NCBI RefSeq assembly: GCF_001039355.2
Contig: NW_019776061.1
Coordinates: forward strand, 34,461 to 77,165
Length of the DNA: 42,705 nt
Direction of reading: 5' to 3'
From: Lingula anatina
Lineage: Eukaryota > Brachiopoda > Lingulata > Lingulida > Lingulidae
The notes under the pieces were generated by a model, which was given only the letters and a program-made list of their open reading frames with translations, did no database searches and was not told where the DNA came from. Shown here piece by piece: positions 22,151 to 33,202 of the stretch (position 1 is the stretch's first letter; every line of letters starts with the position of its first letter). Position numbers and translations under genes: made by a program.

Positions 22151-22442
22151 GCAGTATAGTCCTCTGCCTCCTAGTACAGTGTAGTAGTCTGGAGTCATTA
22201 TGTTCCATTGTGGCAATATAGTCCTGTGCCTCCTAGTACAGTGAAGTAGTCTGGAGTCATTGTGTTCCATTGTGGCAGTATAGTCCTGTGCCTCCTAGTA
22301 CAGTGTTGAAGTCTGGAGTCATTGTGTTCCATTGTGGCAGTATAGTCCTGTGCCTCCTAGGACAGTGTTGTAGTGTGGAGTCATTGTGCTCCATTGTGGC
22401 AGTATAGTCCTGTGCCTCCAGGAGTCCTATAGTACATTGTGG
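22150..22442. repeat. 61-bp minisatellite, second block
   Basis: About five further units of the same sequence as 21240-21408, at a 61-bp period (GTCATT at about 22195, 22256, 22318 and 22380). Confidence 0.93.
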
Positions 22443-22452
22443 TCAGATGAAT

Positions 22453-23470
22453 GATTGAAAAAGACAAAAAAGTCAGTGATCTGAGGCTCTTTCCTTAAGA
22501 TCCAGAATATTAGAGTAATTTTAGTAGGTTTACTACATGTGTACATCATATTATCTGTGAAGAAATAAATATATAAAACTTAAAAAATTAAGTGTTGTTG
22601 TAAGTCAAGGCTGAAGAGGAACAAGGTCTTCTTATATATTAAAATATACGTCAGTTCTCCAGTTAATTATCTCACCTTCATAAGCCATTGAGCATCTACA
22701 GATGTAAAGAGAATGGCAAAACTTCAAAAAGCTGACGATGTGCAGTCTTGTCAGTTTTCCAAAAGCACTTTTAAACTGCAGCGTCAACATTCTGATGCAC
22801 AATTGTAAAACCTTCACAAGCACATTGCATCGTGATGTGAACAGTGAACAACTGACACAGTCGATACCGTATGTGTTCTTCACTTCAGATGTCTCATCCT
22901 GAACTCACCGATTAAGTTTGCCATTAGGATCTATAACAGAACCATCGAAGGTAAGTGTCCTGATGGAAGGTAACATCCAGTGTACAGAATGTTTGATGAA
23001 AATCTCGGCTTTTAAGCAACACCCTTCGCATTCGCCATATAAATATTGTTTAGTATAGATGGCGCTGTGCAAGAGGTGAGACTCTGGATTTGTAATGGAC
23101 TGCGGCCAGTATCAGCAACAGGTTCAACGCCTGCTTTCTAAGAAACTTGTGCGAGGAGGGAAAAGGTTCTGGCACTGCAATAGATATTACCAGGGTGCAG
23201 ACATTGATGTATATTGTGATTTGTAATTTATCAGAAAGACTCAAGGCCGAGAGCTTCAATCTGATTGGTTAAAAGTTAAGGAAACAATACAGGAGCTGTC
23301 CAATGAAATTTCTTTATACAATAATTATTCTTATTTATTGTTTTGTAAACAAAGCAAAGAGACAATGTCTACACAGTCGCTGGTAAGTTTTATTTTTTAT
23401 TGCAAACTGAAATCCTGTATCAAGTTTAAAGTAAGCCCACATACCGCCTTTTTACAGTGTTGTTCATGAT
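22453..23470. repeat. 1-kb block duplicated across a single N, copy A
   Basis: It matches 23526-24544 with few differences. It holds a copy of the first exon (23365-23382, MSTQSL) and donor of the CBM20-like gene. The 54 bp at 23471-23524 before the N are unmatched. Confidence 0.9.
22909..23099 (-). CDS. candidate minus-strand exon, copy A
   Basis: A CTGGCCGCAG acceptor is followed by 191 nt open in one frame, ending with a CG|GTGAGT donor. The C-terminal part reads IRTLTFDGSVIDPNGKLNR and looks protein-like. Entry is phase 0 and exit phase 2. The family is not recognised and no partner exon was identified. It could be a minus-strand gene head-to-head with the CBM20-like gene. The identical copy at 23981-24171 adds no independent support. 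Confidence 0.28.
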
Positions 23471-23525
23471 TTCTTAAGGCCACACTTTTTTATTTTTATG
23501 GATGACATCCTCTGGGTACCCCAAN

Positions 23526-24544
23526 ATTGAAAAAGACAAAAAAGTCAGTGATCTGAGGCTTTTTCCTTAAGATCCAGAATATTAGAGTAATTTTTGTAGG
23601 TTTACTACATGTGTACATCATATTAACTGTGAAGAAATAAATATATAAAACTTACAAAATAAAGTGTTGTTGTAAGTCAAGGCTGAAGAGGAACAAGGTC
23701 TTCTTATATATTAAAAGATACGTCAGTTCTCCAGTTAATTATCTCACCTTCATAAGCCATTGAGCATCTACAGATGTAAAGAGAATGGCAAAACTTCAAA
23801 AAGCTGACGATGTGCAGTCTTGTCAGTTTTCCAAAAGCACTTTTAAACTGCAGCGTCAACATTCTAATGCACAATTGTAAAACCTTCACAAGCACATTGC
23901 ATCGTGATGTGAACAGTGAACAACTGACACAGTCGATACCGTATGTGTTCTTCACTTCAGATGTCTCATCCTGAACTCACCGATTAAGTTTGCCATTAGG
24001 ATCTATAACAGAACCATCGAAGGTAAGTGTCCTGATGGAAGGTAACATCCAGTGTACAGAATGTTTGATGAAAATCTCGGCTTTTCAGCAACACCCTTCG
24101 CATTCGCCATATAAACATTGTTTAGTATAGATGGCGCTGTGCAAGAGGTGAGACTCTGGATTTGTAATGGACTGCGGCCAGTATCAGCAACAGGTTCAAC
24201 GCCTGCTTTCTAAGAAACTTGTGCGAGGAGGGAAAAGGTTCTGGCACTGCAATAGATATTACCAGGGTGCAGACATTGATGTATATTGTGATTTGTAATT
24301 TATCAGAAAGACTCAAGGCCGAGAGCTTCAATCTGATTGGTTAAAAGTTAAGGAAACAATACAGGAGCTGTCCAATAAAATTTCTTTATACAATAATTAT
24401 TCTTATTTATTGTTTTGTAAACAAAGCAAAGAAACAATGTCTACACAGTCGCTGGTAAGTTTTATTTTTTTTATTCCAAACTGAAACCCCGTATCAAGTT
24501 TAAAGTAAGCCCACATAGTGCCTTTTTACAGTGTTGTCCATGAT
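23526..24544. repeat. 1-kb block duplicated across a single N, copy B
   Basis: It starts immediately after the N at 23525. It carries the first exon at 24437-24454 that is contiguous with the rest of the CBM20-like gene. It is likely the alternative haplotype or an overlapping contig end. Confidence 0.9.
23981..24171 (-). CDS. candidate minus-strand exon, copy B
   Basis: Same acceptor, open frame and CG|GTGAGT donor as the exon at 22909-23099, inside the duplicated block. It sits about 270 bp from the start codon of the CBM20-like gene on the other strand, so a divergent promoter would lie between them. Confidence 0.28.
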
Positions 24545-24730
24545 GTTTTCGTGATTAATTAATATTTTAAATAAAATTCTTGGAAATTTCCTGTCACACA
24601 ACGTTTTGTTGATCATTCTTGTAATGGCGCAAATGTTTATTTTAAAAACTATCAAATGAAGATACAGAAATCTATTATTTGCATCTTATTAAACTAAGAT
24701 TTCATTTATTTATTTATTACACTATTGCAG

Positions 24731-24779
24731 ATGACAGCTGATATGGAGATTGACATAAACAAAAAAGAACAGTGTGCTC
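24731..24779 (+). CDS. exon 2 of copy 1, left edge of the paralogous region
   Basis: Encodes MTADMEIDINKKEQC, entering in phase 0 and leaving in phase 1. Homology with copy 2 begins only a few bases upstream (TTGCAG against TTGTAG); introns upstream of it are unrelated. Its own ATG could serve as a start if exon 1 is skipped. Confidence 0.65.
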
Positions 24780-25890
24780 GTAAGTTGTGTGTGTTTGTTT
24801 GACTGTATGTTTTTGATAAATGGTCTGGCAATTCATTACAATGGGCCTAAAACAACTAATTAATTTCTTTGTAATATGAAAGTAAGATATCACATACTTT
24901 ATTTACATTAATTAAGTGGTCAATTTGAAAGTCTGTAGTGAAAATATCAAAAAGATATATTGATAGGATTTCTTTCTATTTTACTTTTTTTATTTTGAAG
25001 AGCCAAAGCCACTGTCAGACTAATTTTGAGAGAAAACCTGTTGAAAGCAAAAGTGGTGGGCAGGGGAACTGCCCTTGGAGGCTGGGACACCCAGCACGGC
25101 ATTAACGTCAAGAACCACCAGCATGGGTGTCCTGTCTCTAAGGGCAGAGTTTCTCCTGCCCAAGGGCTCAAAAATAGAATGGAAATTCATAAAGCCACAA
25201 AATGTAAGTATTATATCCTTTTAAAAAAGTAATAATCTAAGGTAAAAAAATTAAAGTCCGGCATGTTTAAGTATTTATTTATTCATTTCTATGGAGTATT
25301 TGATTTATTAGTAAGCCTAATTGTATATATTTATAAAATTATATTATCATTTTATACATTAACATGTTATCAATTTATTTATTTATTTATTTATTTATCA
25401 ATAATTCAGCCTTACCACCCTGGGTCTGGCTGGACATGGGAGCCTGAACCCTTTAGGAACAGGTGCCTCCAGGTGACCACCAAGGACAGCATGGAAGTGA
25501 CCTGTACTTGGGGAGAACTGGACATGGAAATAAAAGGTGCTTGATCTTATAATTCTATTTGATATAACCAATGGAAATAAAAGGTGAATTAAACTTTTAA
25601 TTTTGTCATGTATAATGTATGGTAAAACAGATTACTTGATCTCATAATCCTATGAAATATAACCTATGGAATGAAATGATGAAATGGTCCTTTAATTCTG
25701 TCAAATACATTTTAGACTATATTTTAATCTATGTAATAATTTGTGAATGACAAATAAATGTGACATCTTATTCCAGAGTTGAACTACATGTACGAGCCTG
25801 AAGTCCACACCAGTGGTAAGTGAATTGTATTATATAATTGTATTGCTCTATTCAAGACAATAATTCAGCAGATTTAGCAATCAACGAATG

Positions 25891-25926
25891 AAGCAATTGT
25901 TAAGACCCTAAGTATTGAGAAGCTAG
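25891..25926 (+). pseudogene. 3' half of a type B linker exon
   Basis: The sequence CAATTGTTAAGACCCTAAGT through GCTAG|GTAAGG is identical to the end of the type B exon, including the donor. It lacks the 5' half and the acceptor: a deletion joins it directly to the intron after exon 5 (matched at 40481-40508 in copy 2). Confidence 0.8.
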
Positions 25927-26886
25927 GTAAGGTTGGAATCTCAGTAGAATAATTATAAATTTTAATATACTTATGAAACATGTGCACACACACACACATA
26001 CACTAACAAACCCACATACACACACCTTCATTACACACTGCAAGCATGTTGCTCAAACAAAGTCTGGTCTTCAGCTTAAGAAGATAATTTATTTATTCTT
26101 AAAGCTAATTAAGTCTTTTAATGTGTCTTAGTAATGCTGAATCCTATTGCACAAATATGGAATGTAAAGTTTTTAATTGATATAATTTTTTCTTTAGCTG
26201 ATATCAAAGACACAAAGACTGTGCCAGATGCTGAGGGCATCAAAGAAAAAGGTAAGACAGTAAGGTCAATTTAACAGGAACTCATTTAACAAAATTTAAT
26301 AGTGTAAACACACACAGATGGACTTTAGGGTGGAGACTCGCACAAACACTGAGTTAAAATTCACTGTTCCGTTATCTAGCATGCATGTGCACACACACAC
26401 ACACATACACGCACACACACACATACATGCAAACTATGTTGCACAGTATGTCTGGCCTTTGACAGTCTTAAAAAGATACTTTTTCTTCAGAAAAATTAAT
26501 GCTCTTGCTGTGTAATCATTGAACACACTTGGTATTCCTTAAAATTCAATTCGGTTCTTTCAGGTGATACCAAAGAAGAGAACAATGTAGCAATTGTTAA
26601 GACCCTAAGTATTGAGAAGCTAGGTAAGGCTGGAATCTCAGTAAAATAATTATGAATTTTAATATACTTATGACAACTGCATGCGCCCACACACATACAC
26701 ACACATATTTATACACACCACAATCATGTTGCTCAAACAAAGTCTGGTCTTTAGCATACTTAAGAAGATAATTTTTAAAGTCAATTAAATCTTTGAATGT
26801 TCTTAACAAATTGTAATGCTGAATCCTATTTGAAAATGCACAGATATTGAATGTTAAAATTTTATTTGATATCATTTTTTCTTCAG

Positions 26887-26916
26887 CTGATATCAAAGAC
26901 ACAAAGAGTGTGTCAG
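26887..26916 (+). pseudogene. truncated type A linker exon lacking its donor
   Basis: CTGATATCAAAGACACAAAG is preceded by a normal CTTCAG acceptor, but after GTGTCAG the sequence jumps to intronic GAATTCATTT. The intact paralogue at 42351-42404 has CAG at both breakpoints, so a microhomology-mediated deletion of about 50 bp removed the end of the exon and the donor. Confidence 0.8.
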
Positions 26917-27470
26917 GAATTCATTTAAGACACTTAAAAAATGTAAACACACACAAATGGACTTTAGGGTGGAGACTGTTCAGTTAACTAAATCTTTCAC
27001 TTTATCTTTGACTTTGTTAAATAATGTACTGTATCCTTGTTGTGCACATGTATGGGATGTTTAATTTGTTTTCCTGTCTTTCTTCAGTCAATATCAAAGA
27101 CACAACAACTGTGACAGAGGATGTGAAGGAGAAAAGTAAGATATCAGGGTCAATAGAATTAGGATTTATTTATTACACTGATGGAATGTGATTGTGCATG
27201 CAACTTGCAAGCATGCGCACACACACACACACACACACACACACTGCGTATTGATGTGTATGGCATTTTTTTTCAAGTAGTTTTAATTGTCTAATTTGTT
27301 TATTTTAAATAATTGTAAAAGATTTTCAGTACAGTTGCATGCATGAAATAATGTGGTACACTAACTACATATTGAAGGTTATATATTATTGCATATTAAT
27401 AAGTAATATTGTGTCATATATTTCAGCTTCCAAGGACAGACGCCCATCTAGGTGGAGAAGATTTTTTTAA

Positions 27471-27945
27471 AAAGACTTAAAAGTCTCTTCACGTCTTGCT
27501 TCAGACGAAGATCAAGAACATAAATGGTTATTATTATTGTTGTTATTTTTGTTGTTGCTATTGAATAAATCTAATCACTCCCAATATTTAGAAATGTGAC
27601 AGCATTTTAAAAAACAGATTCATTATACAGTCACAAGGAAGTTCTTTTGTTTGTTTCCTTGTTTTGATGGCATCATAACTAAGTGAACTTTCAGTTTTTA
27701 AGAGGTACACTATGTCAAACAGCTGGTAAAACCTGTACATAATTATACGTAGCTGGAAGCTGCTGGTTGGAGGGTTACTGTCAACATTTTAAGATAATAC
27801 ATTTTAACTGAATTATATTTTAATATTTTCATCTTCTCATTTTTCAGCATCATCATTGCAGAACTGCTATTGCTTCTGTAGCAGCCAGTTTAAAATTTCA
27901 AATGTTATTCTCTTAATTTTACAATAAAATACTAATTTTTGTGTA
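27471..27945 (+). other. 3' UTR and poly(A) signal of CBM20-like copy 1
   Basis: The untranslated stretch after the stop codon ends with ACAATAAAAT (AATAAA at 27923-27928), followed by a TGTGTTTTG-type GT-rich element. An earlier AATAAA occurs at about 27564. Confidence 0.6.
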
Positions 27946-27999
27946 ATCAAATGTGTTTTGTTTTTCTTTCTTTTCTTAATTGAGGAAAACATTGGGGAG

Positions 28000-28264
28000 G
28001 GGTGATCACAGTTGACGGGAAAAAAGTCAATTTAAAAATCACAGTATGCAAAACTTAATGCATATGTCACTGACAATGCTACTTGAAAATCCTGAAAATC
28101 ATGAATCACCAGGTATAATGCTTCGTTTCATGAAGGGCAAAGAATAATTTTTTTTTAAACAATGTTTATTTTTCGAAAGAAATGGAGGCAAAGCGCTAAA
28201 AGCATTAGATGCTCTCCACAAAATTAAATAAGTAAATAAAACAAATGGATACGTATATGCAACA

Positions 28265-28332
<68 letters not shown>

Positions 28333-28450
28333 GCAAAGAATAAAATGGTGTGTTAACAAGTCACTGGAATAAGGTGCTTCACAGATCAAGGGAAATAAAA
28401 AGTGACTTTCAAGGGTAACAAAAAAAAAAACCCTCGATGGGACTCTTAAT
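28000..28450. repeat. dispersed repeat, member 2
   Basis: Shares its left and right words with 10125-10460. Its middle is expanded by the AT microsatellite at 28267-28330. Confidence 0.5.
28267..28330. repeat. (AT)32 microsatellite
   Basis: Pure AT dinucleotides. The antisense Tyr-Ile repeat ORF over it is a shadow. Confidence 0.97.
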
Positions 28451-29030
28451 TAAAATGTTTTAAAAAACATAATATAGTGATTCTTGCTTTAAGGCATTTG
28501 AAATGTGGGGGGAAGAAGCCAGCACTTGACTTTTATGTACAATAAATAAAATACGCCAACATTTGATTTCTGATTCAAATTTATCTCCAATTTTTAAATT
28601 AAATTCATTTTTAAATGCCTTCTATTAAACTTAAGAAATGAACTATACAGTGAACAAACATTTAACTATACTCAGTTACACACATAAACACTCATTCACA
28701 TACCCTACCAAATGGCTGAATTATTGATAACTACACTTTTGCTTTTATATTCAAGTATGTTCATGTTTAATTAGAACAGATAAATAAGGTTATAATAAAA
28801 CACAAATAATTAGTACCAAATATGCAAAGGATCTCATCCATTTGACATGTATTTTCTTTATAATGTATATTGCATAACATTAAATATAACATAAAATTGT
28901 ATAACATGAAAGACATAATGGAGAAAACAAAATGTATTATGTGGATCCCACCCATCCAGCAAGTTCTTTTTTTTTAAATTTACACAGTAAAAAGTAAACT
29001 TCAGACTTTTAAATGTAGTTTATGATTTTT
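28450..29030. other. gene-free AT-rich DNA
   Basis: Nothing recognisable. Confidence 0.5.
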
Positions 29031-29206
29031 TTAAGTGAGATTTCTCTGATCCCAATTACTGCTGAGTTTTAAGTCACTTTGAGAATAAAAACATGTCTTA
29101 GTTCTACTGGTCAAGATTTGCATTAGATGAAGTACATCAGATTTGTCCTTGCTGTCATGCTGATAGGAAGGTGGTCTCCTAGGCTTGTCTTCTGTTGATG
29201 AATCTG
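29031..29206 (-). CDS. candidate terminal exon of an unrecognised minus-strand gene
   Basis: A CATATTTGCAG acceptor is followed by an open frame. It reads SSTEDKPRRPPSYQHDSKDK ... SNWDQRNLT and a stop, hydrophilic and coding-like. It lies 2.5 kb downstream of the HECT stop codon on the same strand, so it could be an alternative end of that gene or part of another gene. Family unknown. Confidence 0.3.
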
Positions 29207-29554
29207 CAAATATGTTACAATATTCCTTCATAAGATATCCATCGTTTTAATTCATCAATGTTTCTAAATAGAGATTATCAATTCACTGTAAAAAAAATAA
29301 TAATAATAAAAATAAACCCAACTGCAGGAATCATTTGTAAATTAGTAAGAAAACATGCATCTTTTTCATATTGCCCAATGCAAATCCTGATATATGGGCG
29401 ACAATATTGTGTATAAAGAAGGGTTAAAAGAAGAGTAAAGTGTATAGGACATTTATGAAACAGCTGAGAATTGGGTCATTCTTTATATCACGTTTATTTA
29501 TATTTTTGGCTGAGAAAAAAAAAACACATTGCACAAAGTATAAATGAAAAATAT

Positions 29555-30195
29555 GAGCACTAGTATTTGTGCAAAAATATTGAACCATGTACTTATCTAC
29601 TAAACATTTGACTATAGTAAACAGATTATAAAATATTTATTTTACAATAAAAAACTGAGCTTTTGTACATCCAAACAAAATAGTGCTTAATGGCTAAGTG
29701 CACCATACCTTTCAATTGGATAAACAGCTAGCATACAAAATTTTCCAACTCCTCAAAAATATAATCTAGTGCTAATATACATATGAAATAACACTCAAAA
29801 ACTCTTTCAATTTGTAAAATGTTAAGAATTACTATAGTCAAATGTTTAGTAGATTAGTACATGGTTCAATAAGTAAACAGATTATAAAATATTTTTTTAC
29901 AATAAAAAAACTGAGCTTTTGTACATCCAAACAATTGAATAAACAGCTAGCATACAAAATTTTCCAACTCAACAAAAATACAATCTACTACTAACATGTA
30001 GTATTCATGCAAAAATATTGCATCATGTACTAATCTACTTAAGTTTTGACTATTGTAAACAGTTTATAAAATATTAACTTTGCATAAAAAACTTAAACAC
30101 TTGTATGTATAAACAAAAAAGTACTTAATGTCTAAGTGCACCATACCTTTCAATTGGAAAAACAGCTAGCATACAAAATTTTCAACTTTCAGTAA
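29555..30195. repeat. imperfect repeats with inverted arms
   Basis: A unit of about 200 bp (GTAAACAGATTATAAAATAT, CTGAGCTTTTGTACATCCAA, AACAGCTAGCATACAAAATT) occurs about three times (from 29570, 29870 and 30000). The segment 29578-29617 recurs inverted at 29832-29872, so part of the array is palindromic. Confidence 0.75.
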
Positions 30196-30269
30196 ATATC
30201 ACATCACATAAAATACCACAAAATCACAGAATGTACATTAGGTATTGTGCCTCGGCAAAAAACTTTGTG

Positions 30270-30325
30270 GAAAAAAGATGATTTGATATGTCTCTTTAAC
30301 ATAGCCCAAATAAAGTGTTAGAATT
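30270..30325. repeat. left ~50-bp direct repeat flanking a LINE fragment
   Basis: AAAAGATGATTTGATATGTC and CTTTAACATAGCCCAAA are repeated with a few changes at 31704-31754. Confidence 0.8.
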
Positions 30326-31703
30326 GAAGAGGTAAAATCGTCAGATCGAGGGAAATGGTGGAAAGGTATCAACAACATCATGGGTAAATCTCAAAACAGT
30401 GCCTCTTTGACCACCATGGCCAACCATCTCCATGAGGGGGATATGGAAGCACTTGCACAAAACATCAACAACTTCTTCCAGTCCATTACTTCTCACCTAG
30501 ATCCCTTAGATGAGATTGACTTACATGATATTAACATTCCCGGGCCCTAATAATATACCGAACTGGATTCTCAAAGACTGCTGGAGTTCTCGGTGCACCA
30601 GCATGTGCAATCTGGAACAATACCATAAGTTAAGGAAAGCTACCAACAATCTGGAAATGTGCCAATGTTGTGCCACTGCCTAAAACTAAACCAGCACTGA
30701 GCGTGGAAAATGATTTAAGACCTGTTTCCCTAACACCTATCCTCAGCAAGGAATTGCATTCATTTTACATGGCTGTGGGAGATACTAGGACCACATATTA
30801 AGAAAGATCAGTTGGCAATGTTAAAGGTTCCTCCACACAATGGCCTTAATCGAGCTATTTAACACCTGGGCCAAGGCCAGTGACACTCATGGGGCTCGGG
30901 TTTTATTACTTGATTTTTGAAAAGCATTTGATTTAATAGACTACAATATATTGCTAGGCAAGCTCTGCAGCTATGGAGTACCTCCAGTATTACTCAGATG
31001 GGTCCATGCCTTTTTACTTAATAGACAACAACGGATCAAGTGTGGATCAGTAATGTCACAATGGTGCCATATTCATGGGGGCGTGCCCCAGGGTACAAAA
31101 TTAGGACCTCTCCTTTTCATCACAATGATAAATGACATGGAATGTTTTTTACCAGCAGTAAAGTATGTGGATGACACTACAGTTTGTGAGACAGTTCACC
31201 AACCATCTCCAAGGGAAATAGAACAAGGTGCCAAACCTACACAATCTAAACTTCCCATAGCAGCCTCGAAACTACATGAATGGACAAAACAAAATAACAT
31301 GCTAATTAATCCTAAATAAACTGTTGAACTGTTTATCTGTTTCAGTAAAGACCCAACTGTACCTGATAACCTAATAATTGATGGTATAAAAATCGAACAA
31401 GTTCCACCTGCCAAACTGCTGGGAGTTCATATCAGTTCTAATTTGAAATGGGACTTACATATAGAAAAAAATTCTGTCAAAAGCTGCCTCTAGACTGTAT
31501 TTCTTATGCATGGTCAAACACGCTGGGGTGCCGAGATATGAACTCTTACAAATTTATAAAAGCAATCTCAGACCAACACTTGAGTACGCTTGTCAGCTAT
31601 GGCATGCTGGAATTACCACACAGCAATCTAAAGCCTTAGAGAACATCCAAAAAAGAGCTCTTCATATTATATACCCTGAACTCACTTACAACGAAGCAAA
31701 CAA
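30326..31703 (+). mobile_element. LINE (CR1/Jockey-like) reverse transcriptase fragment
   Basis: Readable in three shifting frames: KWWKGINNIMGKSQ, MANHLHEGDMEALAQNINNF and IPGPNNIPNWILKD at the left. Then comes the RT core HGGVPQGTKLGPLLF and YVDD with WTKQNNMLINPK, followed by a stop. The C-terminal LQIYKSNLRPTLEYACQLWH and RALHIIYPELTYNEA end at the right direct repeat. The catalytic YxDD is at about 31164-31175. Endonuclease and 3' UTR are missing, and there are several frameshifts. It is dead. Confidence 0.85.
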
Positions 31704-31984
31704 AAAGATGATTTTATATGTCTCTTTAACATAGGCCAAAAAAGGTGTTAGAAAAAGCCAAGTCCCACAAATTGTAAATGAATTCCTGGGGGGCCTCTCC
31801 ACTCCCAGAGCTGGAATCTTTAAATTCATTTGCATGATACATGTGCTGGCTGTTGGCAACATGGAATCTGTTGCAAGTGAAAATGTCAGAGTTATGTCAC
31901 TTGGAAATCGCAGTGAGGGGATTTCCCTTGCACCTGTGCAGAAGGCTAGAACATGCCCTAACGTCACACTCTTTCTTCTACCTG
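31686..31984 (-). CDS. HECT C-lobe exon with catalytic cysteine
   Basis: A TTTTCTTTCTCAG acceptor precedes 31984. It reads VTLGHVLAFCTGAREIPSLR, then SMLPTASTCIMQMNLKIP. The LPxAxTC motif is the HECT thioester site. Beyond GVERPPRNSFT the usual aromatic C-terminal end of HECT domains is not evident. The frame runs into the direct repeat flanking the LINE fragment and stops at 31686, so the normal C-terminus may have been altered by that insertion. Confidence 0.75.
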
Positions 31985-33156
31985 CTGAGAAAGAAAAAGA
32001 ACACTCTTTATTATAATCTACAGCATTAATTGAAATTTACTTAATGTTGCATTTACCTTATACTCAATATCTATGTTGTAGATTATCTTATTTTACAAAA
32101 AGAGACAGTGACAGAAACAAAGCTTGTAATGTTTATATATATATTGATATATGTTGACTGACCATCGGGAGGTTATAGGTTGTACTTATCAACTGTGCAC
32201 AGGTTACTTTATTGGGAAACCATTTGCTCCTCATGCAATAACTATTTATCACATTTTTATTGTATGATATACTTTATTATTACCTGCCACTTCCCTCAGA
32301 TATCTTAAGAACTGCCCATACACATGTTCTTCTTCTCTGCACCTGGAAGATTGAGGTGCAGAGAATTCTGCTTTAAGAAGCCTCTGTATCTTGGGGAAAG
32401 TGAGGCTTGCATTTGACTCCTTGAAAATCATTCTCAGGGTGGGGAGTTTTTCCATCAACTACAATTAAAGTTGAAGAGTTGTTTTCATTAATAATATTGC
32501 TAGAAATATTAACAAAGAAATGAATATGCAATAGGATTTAATGAACAATAAAGCAGTACCATAGATGTGTAACTGCATATTAAATTTATAAATAGGTTTG
32601 TTGATAAATTGATAATTAAAAATTGAAAATCATTTTAATCATAATAATGATACTGATCTTATTCATTACATTATAACTTGAAAACTCAGTTTCCCTGCCT
32701 ATATCAATTAAAATTACAAAGTTAATTAACAGAATTCAAAGGGGTAAAATAAATAAAAAAATTTCATCATAATTAAATCAAACACACATGTCATAAACGG
32801 TCAGTCTACACTTTCATCAACCGTGTAAAATGTGTTCAAACTGCTGGACAATAGCATTATCATATATTCTGTAACTTCAGCATTTTGAAGCAATATTTAT
32901 TTATTGTAAGACTAAGTCATTTTTGAAACAGAAAGTTTAAAAAGTCCCTTTTCACTTGAAATATATACATTTACCTGTATAATCCCCACCCTTCTTAGTC
33001 CAGACATAAACTGTTTGTGGTGTTTGCTTTCCTTGTCTAATATATATTCCACAAAGGTTGGACACAGTCCACCTTGCAGCAGACTAAGTCCTGTAAAATG
33101 TTTAATATGTTTAATATATCTATACATCTATATATCTTTCTATAACAAAAGTTGAC

Positions 33157-33202
<46 letters not shown>

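Larger units (their letters stand above)
24437..27470 (+). pseudogene. CBM20-like starch/glycogen-binding protein gene, copy 1 (frameshifted)
   Basis: Exons: 24437-24454 (MSTQSL), 24731-24779, 25003-25203, 25410-25536, 25777-25815, 26198-26251 (type A), 26564-26623 (type B), 27088-27135 (type C), 27427-27470 (TSKDRRPSRWRRFF, stop). All junctions are GT-AG with matching phases. Exons 3-4 encode a CBM20-like domain: VRLILRE start strand, GTALGGWDTQHGIN, then WTWEPEPFRNRCLQV. Exon 3 is 201 nt against 203 in copy 2: two bases are missing near 25107-25115, and the frame is lost after GINVKNHQHG. So this copy is a pseudogene or carries a sequencing error. The linker is Lys/Glu/Thr-rich and the tail strongly basic. 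CBM20 domains bind starch or glycogen; the cellular role here is unknown. No signal peptide is seen, so it is probably cytosolic. Confidence 0.72.

Noticed and set aside
22632-22883. Minus-strand 83-codon ORF, present again at 23704-23955
   Set aside because: Apparent conservation comes from the duplicated block at the N join, not from selection. No splice partner or motif.
26597-26902. Minus-strand 101-codon ORF, with a similar one at 42082-42396
   Set aside because: Antisense shadow of the duplicated linker exons and introns of the CBM20-like genes; it spans CA repeats.
28099-28389. Minus-strand ORF with a long Tyr-Ile repeat
   Set aside because: It is the translation of the (AT)n microsatellite.
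31196-31414. Minus-strand ORF overlapping the LINE
   Set aside because: Shadow of the reverse transcriptase coding frame on the plus strand.
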